Source: Myxococcales bacterium
GTDB lineage: Bacteria; Myxococcota_A; Polyangia; Polyangiales; Polyangiaceae
Direction of reading: 5' to 3'
Assembly (NCBI GenBank): GCA_016720545.1
Contig: JADKKK010000002.1
Coordinates: 124,001 to 188,000, forward strand
Length of the DNA: 64,000 nucleotides
The notes under the pieces are model-generated. The model saw nothing but the letters and a program-made list of their open reading frames with translations, was not told where the DNA came from and searched no databases. The position numbers and the translations under genes are program-made. Below, piece by piece: positions 1 through 8,347 of this stretch (positions are counted from its first letter, which is position 1; each line of letters opens with the position of its first letter).

Positions 1-2
1 CC

Positions 3-119
3 GCGCTGCTCGTCGCGGGGTACAAGCTCCTGAAGCGGACCGCCCGCTTCGCGCTCGAGGTCGCGCTCGTCGTCGGGCTGCTCGGGCTCGCCTCCGCCCT
101 CGGGTGGGTCAGGTTCTGA
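3..119 (+). CDS. 3' end of a membrane-protein gene (partial)
   Basis: Only the last 38 codons are inside the window. The frame ends at TGA 117-119 and has no other stop. The tail has a basic patch (YKLLKRTARF) followed by a hydrophobic stretch (VALVVGLLGLASALGW), which looks like the last transmembrane helix of an integral membrane protein. The family cannot be recognised from this piece. High GC third positions agree with real coding sequence. A chance open frame is possible because the piece is short. Confidence 0.5.
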   Translation, partial: ALLVAGYKLLKRTARFALEVALVVGLLGLASALGWVRF

Positions 120-227
120 GTTCCGGCTTTCGGGCCCACTCACGCGCCGCCTTTGCTAGCGTGCCCGCCGCCGCACCCGCGGCGTCATGTGTACAAATGT
201 GCGCCAGACGGCGCGAGGAAGAAGCTC

Positions 228-995
228 ATGAAGCTCGAGGATCTGAAGATCATCGTCACCGGCGGCGCTCAGGGAATGGGACGCACCTTCGCGCTCGCGC
301 TCGCCGAGGCGGGCGCCAGCGTGGTCATCTGCGACGTGAACGAGGCGGGCCTCGCCGAGACGACCGAGGCCGCCAAGGGGCTCCGCGGGAAGCTGTTCGC
401 CAGCAAGACGAACGTGGCCGACGAGGCCGAGGTGGGCGCGCTCGTCGAGCTTGCGCACAAGCAGATGGGTGGCCTGAACGGCCTCATCAACAACGCCGGC
501 ATCCTCCGCGACGGGCTCCTCGTGAAGAAGGACCGCGAGACCGGCGCGGTGAAGAAGCTGTCCAAGGACCAGTGGGACGCGGTCATCGGCGTGAACCTCA
601 CCGGCGCCACCCTCCTCACGCGTGACTTCGTGGCCAAGATGGTCGAGACCAACACTCGCCCGGGCGTGGTCGTGAACATGTCGAGCGTCGCTCGCCACGG
701 CAACCGCGGGCAGTCGAACTACACCGCCGCCAAGGCCGCGCTGGCCGCGAATACGGTCACCTGGGCCCGCGAGTTCGCCGCCTACGGCGTCCGTGTCGGC
801 GCCGTGGCGCCCGGCATGGTCGAGACCCCCATGACCGCGGGCATGAACCAGAAGGCCCGCGACGCGCTCGTGGCGGCGATCCCGGTCGGCCGCATCGGCC
901 TGCCCGAGGACATCTGGCTCGCGGTGAAGTTCGTCCTCGAGTGCGACTACTTCAACGGCCGCACCATCGACGTGGACGGCGGCCTCAGCATGTAG
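228..995 (+). CDS. SDR-family NAD(P)-dependent oxidoreductase (FabG-like)
   Basis: A 255-residue classical short-chain dehydrogenase. The N-terminal Rossmann motif TGGAQGMG lies at about residues 11-18, NNAG is near residue 88, and the catalytic Ser (MSS) is followed by Tyr and Lys in SNYTAAKAAL. The C-terminus ends in DVDGGLSM, as in 3-oxoacyl-ACP reductase and hydroxyacyl-CoA dehydrogenase relatives. The enzyme should reversibly reduce a keto group using NAD(P)H in the cytoplasm; the substrate cannot be read from sequence. The ATG at 228 is preferred over an in-frame start at 153 because it sits about 8 nt after GAGGA and directly before the Rossmann fold. It appears monocistronic. Confidence 0.93.
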   Translation: MKLEDLKIIVTGGAQGMGRTFALALAEAGASVVICDVNEAGLAETTEAAKGLRGKLFASKTNVADEAEVGALVELAHKQMGGLNGLINNAGILRDGLLVKKDRETGAVKKLSKDQWDAVIGVNLTGATLLTRDFVAKMVETNTRPGVVVNMSSVARHGNRGQSNYTAAKAALAANTVTWAREFAAYGVRVGAVAPGMVETPMTAGMNQKARDALVAAIPVGRIGLPEDIWLAVKFVLECDYFNGRTIDVDGGLSM

Positions 996-1050
996 TCGGG
1001 GCGCGTGACGCGGCGCTTGCGCGGCTGGGCGGTCGAGGTAGAAAGGCCCC

Positions 1051-2418
1051 ATGCTCACGCTCACCCAGCCCGGCCGCGCGCTCACCGCGCTCACCACGCT
1101 CGCCGTCGCTTCGCTCGCCCTCGCGACCCCGCTCGCGGCGTGCGGATCCGACGGGCGGCAGGTGTTTGACGACGACGCCGCCACGCCTCCCGGCCCGCCC
1201 GCGCCGGGGGGCGAGGCCGGCACGTTCGAGCCCGCGGAGGGCGGGGCGGAGGCCGGCAAGCCCGTCGCCGTCGGCTACCTGAGCGGCAGGGTAGTCGCGC
1301 CCGAGGGCACCGTGCCCATCAGCCAGGCGCTCGTGTACCTCACCGACCGCCAACCGGAGCCGCTCCCAGGGCAGGCCTACTGCGACACGTGCGTGAAGCT
1401 CTCGCCCCTCGAGCCCTACGGCTACTCCAAGCCGGACGGCACCTTCGAGGTGCCCGTCTACAAGTCGGGCAAGCAGCTGCTCGTCGTCCAAAAGGGGCAG
1501 TTCCGGCGCGTGCGCGAGGTGGAGCTCCAGGCGGGCGACCAGCGCACCGACCCCGCCTTCACCCGCCTTCCCGGCAAGAGCGACCCCTCGAAGGGCGACA
1601 CCATCCCGCGCATCGCGATGGTGGTCGGCGGCTACGACAAGATCGACTACTCGATGAAGAAGCTGGGCATCGAGGAGTTCTACCGGTACGGCGACGCCCC
1701 GCCGCCCTTCCCGTCGAACGGCCCGGGCATCAAGACCGGGAAATCGGGCAACGACCTCATCGCGTCGAAGACGGAGCTCGGACAGAACCACATCGTGCTC
1801 ATGCCCTGCGCCACGTTCGGCTACGACCGGAACGAGGCGAGCGGTCAGTTCGTCTGCGGAGCGCCGAGCTCGGGGCAGAAGGGCGCGCTCAAGGCGTTCG
1901 TCGACGCGGGCGGCAAGCTCTACGTGACCGACTTCTCGTACGAGGCCGTCCGCCAGACGTGGCCCGGCTTCATCACCTGGTACGACAGCGGCATGCAGCC
2001 GCTGACCGACACCTCACGGGGCGTCGGCACCGCGTGCCGCGCGGGCGAGGAGAACACCCCCGGAACCGCGGTCGACGTCGGGCTCCGCGACTGGATGAAC
2101 GCCATCGGCGAGTCCAACATTCAGCTCCAGGCGAGCTGGTCGCGTATCCAGAAGGTGTCGCCGCAGCCGGGCGTGGACGCCACGGGCAAGCCCGTCACGA
2201 TCACGCCCAAGGTGTGGATGACCTCGCAGGTGGGCGGCGCCGCCCTGCCGGCCACCGTCAGCTTCGAGCAGACCTGCGGGCGCGTGCTCGTGAGCTCGTA
2301 CCACTGCGAGGGCGACGACGGCTCGAAGCTGCTCGCGCAGGAGAAGGCGCTCCTCTACACGCTGCTCGAGGTCGGTGTGTGCGTCGGCCAGCTGCCTCCG
2401 CCCCCGCCGCCACGCTGA
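1051..2418 (+). CDS. secreted lipoprotein with carboxypeptidase-regulatory-like domain
   Basis: A 455-residue lipoprotein precursor. The signal peptide ends in LAAC (Cys about residue 31), followed by an acidic Pro/Gly linker. Residues about 73-165 look like a carboxypeptidase-regulatory/CNA-B type beta-sandwich (SGRVVAPEGTVPISQALVYL) carrying a CDTC pair. The middle (HIVLMPCATFGYD, then LKAFVDAGGKLYVTDFS) resembles an amidotransferase-like (ThuA-type) flavodoxin fold, probably non-catalytic. The end is proline-rich. It should be anchored to the outer or inner membrane facing the periplasm or surface. The precise role is unknown; the fold assignments are inferences from motifs. Confidence 0.8.
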   Translation: MLTLTQPGRALTALTTLAVASLALATPLAACGSDGRQVFDDDAATPPGPPAPGGEAGTFEPAEGGAEAGKPVAVGYLSGRVVAPEGTVPISQALVYLTDRQPEPLPGQAYCDTCVKLSPLEPYGYSKPDGTFEVPVYKSGKQLLVVQKGQFRRVREVELQAGDQRTDPAFTRLPGKSDPSKGDTIPRIAMVVGGYDKIDYSMKKLGIEEFYRYGDAPPPFPSNGPGIKTGKSGNDLIASKTELGQNHIVLMPCATFGYDRNEASGQFVCGAPSSGQKGALKAFVDAGGKLYVTDFSYEAVRQTWPGFITWYDSGMQPLTDTSRGVGTACRAGEENTPGTAVDVGLRDWMNAIGESNIQLQASWSRIQKVSPQPGVDATGKPVTITPKVWMTSQVGGAALPATVSFEQTCGRVLVSSYHCEGDDGSKLLAQEKALLYTLLEVGVCVGQLPPPPPPR

Positions 2419-2459
2419 GCGGGCCGCGGCCTGGGCCAACGGGGCTTGGGGCTCGGCGG

Positions 2460-2774
2460 CTAACCCTTGAACGGGGCGAGCTCCCTCGCCAGCTCGCCCG
2501 ACTCGTGCAGCTCGGTGACGATGTCGCAGCCCCCGATGAACCTCCCGTCGACGTAGAGCTGCGGGATCGTGGGCCAGTTGGAGAAGTCCTTGATCCCCTG
2601 ACGGATCGCCGGGTCGGAGAGCACGTTCACGGTCTCGAAGGGGACCCCCTCGCGTTTGAGGAGCTCGACCACGCGGCTCGAGAAGCCGCACTGCGGGAAC
2701 GACTTCGATCCCTTCATGAAGAGCACGACCTTGTGGTCGGCGATGAGCTTGGCGATGTGGGCTTGTGGGTCCAT
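2460..2774 (-). CDS. grxD: Grx4-type monothiol glutaredoxin
   Basis: A 104-residue protein with the CGFS active-site motif (FPQCGFS) of monothiol glutaredoxins, preceded by the glutathione-binding Lys (FMKGSK) and followed by the TIPQLYVDG cis-Pro loop and GGCD motif. These proteins bind a [2Fe-2S] cluster with glutathione and pass it to acceptor proteins. The length matches the family (about 105). The ATG at 2774 gives MDPQAHIAKLI, the usual N-terminus; the upstream in-frame extension is dropped because it is Arg-rich and without homology. It lies alone, convergent with the lipoprotein gene and divergent from the next gene. Confidence 0.93.
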   Translation of the reverse strand: MDPQAHIAKLIADHKVVLFMKGSKSFPQCGFSSRVVELLKREGVPFETVNVLSDPAIRQGIKDFSNWPTIPQLYVDGRFIGGCDIVTELHESGELARELAPFKG

Positions 2775-2941
2775 GGCTGACTCCGGGCGAAAGGCGAGGG
2801 GAAGATGGGGCGTCTCGGGGCGTCGCGCAACCGCCACGCGCCGAGCCCGATTCCCGTCCACGTCGAGCGAGAGAAAGTGTCGTGGTTTCGCGGCCTCAGG
2901 TGGACGTGGTCGCCCATGTGTGACATTTATGTGACGAACAG

Positions 2942-4513
2942 ATGGCGACTCTCGATCTCAGCTCCGAGTTCCCGGCCGCGCGGGACGCGTCCGTGGCGGA
3001 GCCGAGCGCGTCGAGCGCGGTCCGGGTAGGCGTCCACGACGCGTCGCGGGTCGAGTGGAGCGTCTCGCTGCCGCTCCCCGAGGGGCGGGCGGGATCGTTC
3101 AGCATCGAGGTGCGCCTCAAGATCCCGGAGAACGCCTACGTCGACCACGCCCCGTGGAAGCACCTGCAACACTTCACCCGGCTCGACGGCCCACAGCTCT
3201 CGCTCGCCGACGACGTGGTGTCGATCGACGAGCTGCGGCGGGGCGTGCTCGCGCTGGCGAACAAGCTCGCGCGTGCGAGCGAGCTCTTCGCGCGGCACTG
3301 CCGCCTCGCGAGCTCCCTCTTCGCCACCGCCCCGCACAGCGAGCTCGAGGGCGTGCTTCGGGCGTCGCTCGAGGCCGCAGACCGCGTCGTCGAAGATGGC
3401 CGCGCGCACCTCGCCACGCCCGTTCCGGGCGAGGCGTCCGAGGTGGCCCGCGAGAGGCGCCTGGTCGACGAGTACATCAGCGTGCGCCTCCTCGAGATGC
3501 TCGCGGCGGCGGGGCGCGCGCTGACCACCCTCGGCGCGTCTCGCTCGCCGCACGTCGCCGACTTCGCCCCCGTCATCGCCGCGACCGAGACCCACATCGC
3601 CGAGGCCCTCGCGCGGGAGCTCGATCATCGGCAGACGGAGCGCTACGTCCGGGCGGAGCCGCTCCTCCAGAAGGCGCTCGAGCGCTACCTCGACCGCGCG
3701 AGCCAGCTCAAGAAGCACTTCCAGGAGGTGCTCTTCCTTGAGCACGAGACGATCCACATCGTCGACCGATTGTCGCACCTCTCGGCCGCGCTGGTCGCCG
3801 TGATCGCCTCCACGTGGGCGTTCGGCTGGCAGCTCGCGCTCCTCGATCGCGGCACGTCGCTGGGCGCCCGTTTCGGCTCTGGCCTCACCACCGTCGCCCT
3901 GCTCGCCGGCCTTATTTACGCCACGAAGGACCGCATGAAGGAGCTCGGGCGCGCCTTCCTGGCGCGGAAGCTCAACGACGTCTACGACGTGCAGCGCTTC
4001 ACCCGGTTCCGGGCGCCGCAGCGTCGGCTCCCGGGGCGCGACGTGATCGTCGCGGCGAGCGAGTGCTTCAAGCAGCGCGACGAGCGACTGCCCGATCCGC
4101 TGAACCCCGAGAGCGGCGCGAGCGTTCCGTACCGCGTGATTACGTACAAATCGCGCGGTAAGGTGCACCCCAACGCGGTCCTCCGCGCCTCCGGGGTGCG
4201 TCGGATCAAGCACGTGTTTCGCTACGATCTCTCGGCGCTGTTCGGCCGGCTCGACGACGCCACGAAGTCGGTGCCGGTGCAGTGCGAGGCGTCGCGCAAG
4301 GTGCGCTTCATCGACGCGCCGAAGGCTTACCGGCTCCCGTTCGAGGTCCGCGTGACGCACGACGATCGCGGCGACGGGGGCCTCGCGCGCGGCGGGCGAC
4401 GCGAGCAGCAGTGGGTGGAGTCGACCGTGCTCGTCGTCCACAAGCGCGGCCTCGATCGCATCGAGCGGCCCGAGGAGGACGACGGTGTCGAGGTCGGACT
4501 CGAGCCGGGCTGA
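2942..4513 (+). CDS. two-TM membrane protein of unknown function
   Basis: I do not recognise this 523-residue protein. The N-terminal 60 residues look like a beta-rich domain (SFSIEVRLKIPENAYV). A long helical, Ala/Leu/Arg-rich region follows (about 95-275). Two adjacent transmembrane segments lie at about residues 279-300 and 308-327, then a basic, charged C-terminal domain (about 330-510) with KDRMKELGRAFLARKLNDVYD. The layout suggests a large cytoplasmic domain on either side of a membrane hairpin. There is no signal peptide. The start ATG at 2942 directly follows a region that would also hold the divergent promoter for the glutaredoxin gene. Confidence 0.75.
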   Translation: MATLDLSSEFPAARDASVAEPSASSAVRVGVHDASRVEWSVSLPLPEGRAGSFSIEVRLKIPENAYVDHAPWKHLQHFTRLDGPQLSLADDVVSIDELRRGVLALANKLARASELFARHCRLASSLFATAPHSELEGVLRASLEAADRVVEDGRAHLATPVPGEASEVARERRLVDEYISVRLLEMLAAAGRALTTLGASRSPHVADFAPVIAATETHIAEALARELDHRQTERYVRAEPLLQKALERYLDRASQLKKHFQEVLFLEHETIHIVDRLSHLSAALVAVIASTWAFGWQLALLDRGTSLGARFGSGLTTVALLAGLIYATKDRMKELGRAFLARKLNDVYDVQRFTRFRAPQRRLPGRDVIVAASECFKQRDERLPDPLNPESGASVPYRVITYKSRGKVHPNAVLRASGVRRIKHVFRYDLSALFGRLDDATKSVPVQCEASRKVRFIDAPKAYRLPFEVRVTHDDRGDGGLARGGRREQQWVESTVLVVHKRGLDRIERPEEDDGVEVGLEPG

Positions 4514-4519
4514 GTGTCG

Positions 4520-5314
4520 CTACGGGGCCCCGCACATCACGGCGCCGACCATCTCGAACGTGTCCTTGAACGTCGTGCCCCGGCAGACCGTCGCCCACTG
4601 CGCCGTGGAAGCGCTGATGGCGGTATTGCACGCCGCGTCGCCGAGGCCGGCGCAGATGGCCGCGGACGCCTGCGTCTGGCAGGCGCTGGTCGACGCGCCG
4701 GCCGGGCAGGTCGAGCAGGCCGTGCTCGTGCAGACCAGCTCCTTCGAGACCGGCACCGCGCACTCGGGGCGCCCGATCACCAGCGCCGCGCACGCGGCGA
4801 CGTTTGGCGACACGGCCACCTCCGAGAGAGGGAGGATCGCGCCGACCGGCACCTTGCTGAAGTCATCGCCGTCGATGCCGCCGAGCAAGCAGCGCGCGCA
4901 CTCTGGGTTCGCGGCGATGTATGCGTCGCACCCGGCGGTGGTGCTGGTCGCGCTGAGGCACGCGCCGACCGCCTCCTTGATGACCGCGGTGGTGCAGCGC
5001 GACGGGCTGCGGCTGGGCGCCAGCCCCTCGAGCAAGAAGGCGTCGTCCTCCTTGTAGCAGGCGACGATCGGTCCGGCGTCCAACGCGCCCGCCTCACGCT
5101 CGGGTGGCGCGGCGTCGTTCGACGGGGGTGACGAGTCGAGCAGCGCCGCGTCGCCCGGGGTCGCCGCGTCGCCCGCGCCCGAGTCGGGGTTGCGAGGAGG
5201 GGGGGGGGCCGTGGTCGTGCTGGAGGAACAGCCCGCGAGCACGGCCAGCACGAGCAGCGCGGCCACACCCGGCGGGAGCGGACGGCGAGGGGCGGAGGAG
5301 GGGGCTGGGGTCAT
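4520..5314 (-). CDS. Cys-rich lipoprotein, unknown function
   Basis: A 264-residue precursor with a signal peptide ending in LAGC (lipobox), a long Asp/Pro/Ala linker (residues about 35-85) and a C-terminal domain with regularly spaced cysteines (ACYKED, CTTAV, ACLSA, GCDAY, PECARC, ACAAL, PECAV, VCTSTACSTCPAG and others). The paired Cys pattern suggests a disulfide-stabilised helical domain exported to the periplasm or surface, a common type in myxobacteria. ATG 5314 is chosen because it places a hydrophobic core directly before the lipobox; the longer upstream frame is not credible. Convergent with the previous gene, with only 6 bp between them. Confidence 0.8.
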   Translation of the reverse strand: MTPAPSSAPRRPLPPGVAALLVLAVLAGCSSSTTTAPPPPRNPDSGAGDAATPGDAALLDSSPPSNDAAPPEREAGALDAGPIVACYKEDDAFLLEGLAPSRSPSRCTTAVIKEAVGACLSATSTTAGCDAYIAANPECARCLLGGIDGDDFSKVPVGAILPLSEVAVSPNVAACAALVIGRPECAVPVSKELVCTSTACSTCPAGASTSACQTQASAAICAGLGDAACNTAISASTAQWATVCRGTTFKDTFEMVGAVMCGAP

Positions 5315-5404
5315 GACCGGAGCAGGTGTCGCACACCTCCCCGGAGCGCGCCACCGACGCGGGAGTTGACGCGCCTCCAGTCGGGATGCACTACGTTGGA
5401 GCCA

Positions 5405-7237
5405 GTGTCCGAGCGCATCTTCCCCGACCTCGAGCCCTCGGCGATCGTCTACCGCTCGGCCGACATCGTCGTCGTCGACAAACCCGCGGGAGCGCCGACC
5501 CAAGCGCCGAGCCCCGAAGAGCCCGAGGACCTCGTGAGCCGTCTCCGCCGAGCGCTCGCCCGCGAGGCCGGGGCGGGCGCGCCGGCGCCGTACCTCGGCG
5601 TCCATCAGCGCCTCGATCGCGACACCAGCGGGCTCGTCCTGTTCACCCTGCGCCGCGAGGCGAACGCTCCGGTCGCGGCGGCGTTCGAGGGCAGGCAGGT
5701 GAAGAAGACCTATATCGCGTGCGTCGAGTCGCGGGGGCCGCTCGGCGCTCGCACACTGCGCGACACCCTCGACAAGGGCGACGCGGGGCGCATGGAGGTC
5801 GTGCGCGCCGCGCGTGGCGCTCGAGGCCCTCGCGAGGACGCCCGCGGGAAGCTGGCGATCACCCATGTGAACGAGCGCGCTCGGCGCGGCGCGCGGGCCG
5901 AGGTCGAGCTCTCGCTCGAAACGGGCCGCACTCACCAGGCGCGCGTCCAGCTCGCCCACGCCGGCGCGCCGATCGCGGGCGATCGTCTCTACGACGGCGC
6001 TCGAGCGCCGCGGCTGCTGCTGCACGCGTCGCGGCTCGAGCTCCCCGCGGGGCTGCTCGGCGAGGGCACGCTCACGCGGTTTCACGCGAAGACCCCGCCG
6101 GCGTTCCCGCGATGGCTCGCGCGCGGCGACCTCGGCCGCGCCATCTTCGACGACGACGACGCGCTCCGCGAGGCCCTCGCGACGGCGAGGGAGGCGCGCT
6201 TCTCGCTGGGTCGCTCGGCCGACACCACCTGTTTTCGTCTCGTCAACGAGGGCGGCGACGCGCTCCCGCACCTGGCGGTGGACGTCTACGACGCCTTCGC
6301 GGTCGTCCAGCTGTACGACGACGGTGAGGGCCTCTGGGAGGACCGCGTCCGCGTGGAGCGCGTGCTTGACGCGGTGGAAAGTCTAGGGTTTGCAGGCGTT
6401 TACCTTAAGTACCGTCCGCGCCAGGCCAACACGCTGGTCGACACGCGCCGCGACGAGGTGGCGCCGCGGGCGCCCGTCCGTGGGGTGCCGGCCGCCGACG
6501 AGCTCGTCGTGCTCGAAGACGGCGTCCCGCTCGGGGTGAGCCTCGGCGACGGCCTGTCGACCGGGCTCTTCCTCGACCAGCGCCGCAACCGACGCCTCCT
6601 CCGGCTCACCGCGGGCGGCCTGCGGGTGCTGAACCTGTTCGCCTACACGTGCGGCTTCAGCGTGGCCGCCGCGGTCGGGGGGGCGCGGCAGACCGTCAGC
6701 GTCGACGCCGCCGCCGTGGCGCTCGCGCGCGGTCGCGACAACCTCGTGCGCGCCGGGCACGCCGACGCCAACGCCCACCTCGTGCTCGCCGAAGACGCGT
6801 TCGCCTACCTCGCCCGCGCCGCCAAGAAGGGCGAGCGCTTCGACGTCGTCGTCCTCGATCCCCCGAGCTACTCCACCTCGAAGAAGCGACGCTTCGTCGC
6901 CGAGCAGCACTATGGGGAGCTTGCGGCGGAGGCGCTCCGCGTGCTCGCGCCGGGCGGGCGGCTCTTCGCGTCGACCAACCACCGAGGCACCTCGCGGGCG
7001 AAGCTCCGCCGGGTGCTCTTCGCCGCCGCCGAGGCCGCGTCCGTCCCCGTCGCCCAGCTGAAGGACCTGCCGCCCGCCAGCGATTTTCCAGCGACCCCTG
7101 GCGAAGAGCCCACCATGAAGGCCATGCTCCTCACCGCGGCGCGTGACGGCGCAGTGGGGAAGAAGCCGCTTCAGCGGCCCGAGCGGGCGCGTCGTCCCGG
7201 CGGTCCCTCGGGGCGTCCGGACCGGCTCAAGAAATAA
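5405..7237 (+). CDS. RluA-type pseudouridine synthase fused to RlmK/RlmI-type SAM methyltransferase
   Basis: A 610-residue two-domain RNA-modification enzyme. Residues about 10-220 are an RluA-family pseudouridine synthase with the catalytic Asp in HQRLDRDTSG (67-76) and KTYIA and GRTHQARVQLAH motifs. Residues about 255-590 are a class I SAM methyltransferase with GLFLDQR (near 385), motif I NLFAYTCGFS (near 410) and motif IV DPPSYS (near 485). The later ASTNH sits where RlmI has its catalytic SCS cysteine, so it looks closer to the m7G-type RlmK domain than to an m5C enzyme. The tail is Lys/Arg-rich, consistent with rRNA binding. Start: GTG 5405 (VSERIFPDLEP) is preferred to TTG 5366. The substrate bases are not deducible. 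Confidence 0.88.
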   Translation: MSERIFPDLEPSAIVYRSADIVVVDKPAGAPTQAPSPEEPEDLVSRLRRALAREAGAGAPAPYLGVHQRLDRDTSGLVLFTLRREANAPVAAAFEGRQVKKTYIACVESRGPLGARTLRDTLDKGDAGRMEVVRAARGARGPREDARGKLAITHVNERARRGARAEVELSLETGRTHQARVQLAHAGAPIAGDRLYDGARAPRLLLHASRLELPAGLLGEGTLTRFHAKTPPAFPRWLARGDLGRAIFDDDDALREALATAREARFSLGRSADTTCFRLVNEGGDALPHLAVDVYDAFAVVQLYDDGEGLWEDRVRVERVLDAVESLGFAGVYLKYRPRQANTLVDTRRDEVAPRAPVRGVPAADELVVLEDGVPLGVSLGDGLSTGLFLDQRRNRRLLRLTAGGLRVLNLFAYTCGFSVAAAVGGARQTVSVDAAAVALARGRDNLVRAGHADANAHLVLAEDAFAYLARAAKKGERFDVVVLDPPSYSTSKKRRFVAEQHYGELAAEALRVLAPGGRLFASTNHRGTSRAKLRRVLFAAAEAASVPVAQLKDLPPASDFPATPGEEPTMKAMLLTAARDGAVGKKPLQRPERARRPGGPSGRPDRLKK

Positions 7238-7298
7238 ATCGGGGACCCTGTAAGGCGCCCGCGCGGCGTACGTTCGATCGAGCATGGAGGCTGGGAAC

Positions 7299-8213
7299 AT
7301 GAACTTCGGCAAGCGCATCGGGCTCTTCGTGACACTCGTGTCTGTGATGGTGGGCTGCGGCGCCGCCCCGAACGCGCCCCGCTCGCCCTCCGCGGAGGCC
7401 TCGGGCTCGCGCCCGGCGGCGTACAAGTCGGGGCCGGGTTACTCGAGCGACGTGGAGGTGCAGCCGTCGGCCCCGCCGCCGGCCAGCGAGGCGCCCGCGG
7501 GCGCTCGCGGCGCTTCGGCCGAGGCGCCCGCCCAACCCGCGCCGCAGAGCCGCCCGGGGCTCGGCACCGAGTGGGGTGAGGCTCGGCGCTCAGAGGTGCG
7601 CGACGTCTCGTTCGTCCGCGCCGACGCGATCCGCCCGTTCGCGGTGGCCACGCTGCACTACAACGACCGCGCCGGCGTCGACGCGCTGATCTCCCTCCGC
7701 GACCGCCAGGGGAACACCTCACGCGAGCTGCCCACCGCCAACGGCCTCGTGGCCGTCTCGGTCCGCGACGGCTCGGGCGACCCGCTCGAGGCCATCCGCT
7801 TCGGCGGCCGGACGTACCTCATCGGCCAGGCGGGGGAGCGGTACACGCTCGTCGTGCAGAACCGCTCCGCGCACCGCTTCGAGGCGATCGCTACGGTCGA
7901 CGGCCTCGACGTCGTGAACGGCCAGCCGGGCTCGCTCGAGCACCGCGGGTACGTGTTGAACCCACACGCGACCCTCGAGATCGAGGGCTTCCGACAGAGC
8001 GCCTCCCAGGTGGCCACCTTCCGGTTCGGGCGAGTGAGCGACTCGTACGCCGCGCAGACCGGCTCGGCTCGAAACGTCGGCGTGATCGGCGTGGCGTTCT
8101 TCTCCGAGCGCGGCGACTCGTTCAACGACGACCGCGACACCCGCCTGCGCGACACGGCGAACCCGTTCCCCGCCTCCGACCCGCGCTACGCGCAGCCGCC
8201 GCCCCGGCGCTGA
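7299..8213 (+). CDS. lipoprotein of unknown function
   Basis: A 304-residue precursor. Start ATG 7299 is fixed by a GGAGG ribosome site at 7286-7290, 8 nt upstream; an in-frame ATG at 7284 overlaps this site. The signal peptide ends in MVGC, followed by a Pro/Ala/Ser-rich linker to about residue 90. The C-terminal part (about 95-300) is beta-rich (FAVATLHYNDRAGVDALISL, YTLVVQNRSAHRFEAIATVDGLDV, FRFGRVSDSYA) and ends in a Pro-rich tail. It resembles uncharacterised periplasmic lipoproteins with a jelly-roll-like domain. No enzyme motif is visible. Confidence 0.82.
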   Translation: MNFGKRIGLFVTLVSVMVGCGAAPNAPRSPSAEASGSRPAAYKSGPGYSSDVEVQPSAPPPASEAPAGARGASAEAPAQPAPQSRPGLGTEWGEARRSEVRDVSFVRADAIRPFAVATLHYNDRAGVDALISLRDRQGNTSRELPTANGLVAVSVRDGSGDPLEAIRFGGRTYLIGQAGERYTLVVQNRSAHRFEAIATVDGLDVVNGQPGSLEHRGYVLNPHATLEIEGFRQSASQVATFRFGRVSDSYAAQTGSARNVGVIGVAFFSERGDSFNDDRDTRLRDTANPFPASDPRYAQPPPRR

Positions 8214-8347
8214 GCGCCCGATCGTGACGAGGCCGCGCGGGCCGAGCGGGCGGCGCGCTCGAGGTGGCGAGCGGCCCGGGGAAAAATCGGGTAGGGTGCG
8301 CGCCCACCGGGCGGGCCTTCTGGACCCGCCGCGCTCCGCGCTCCCCT

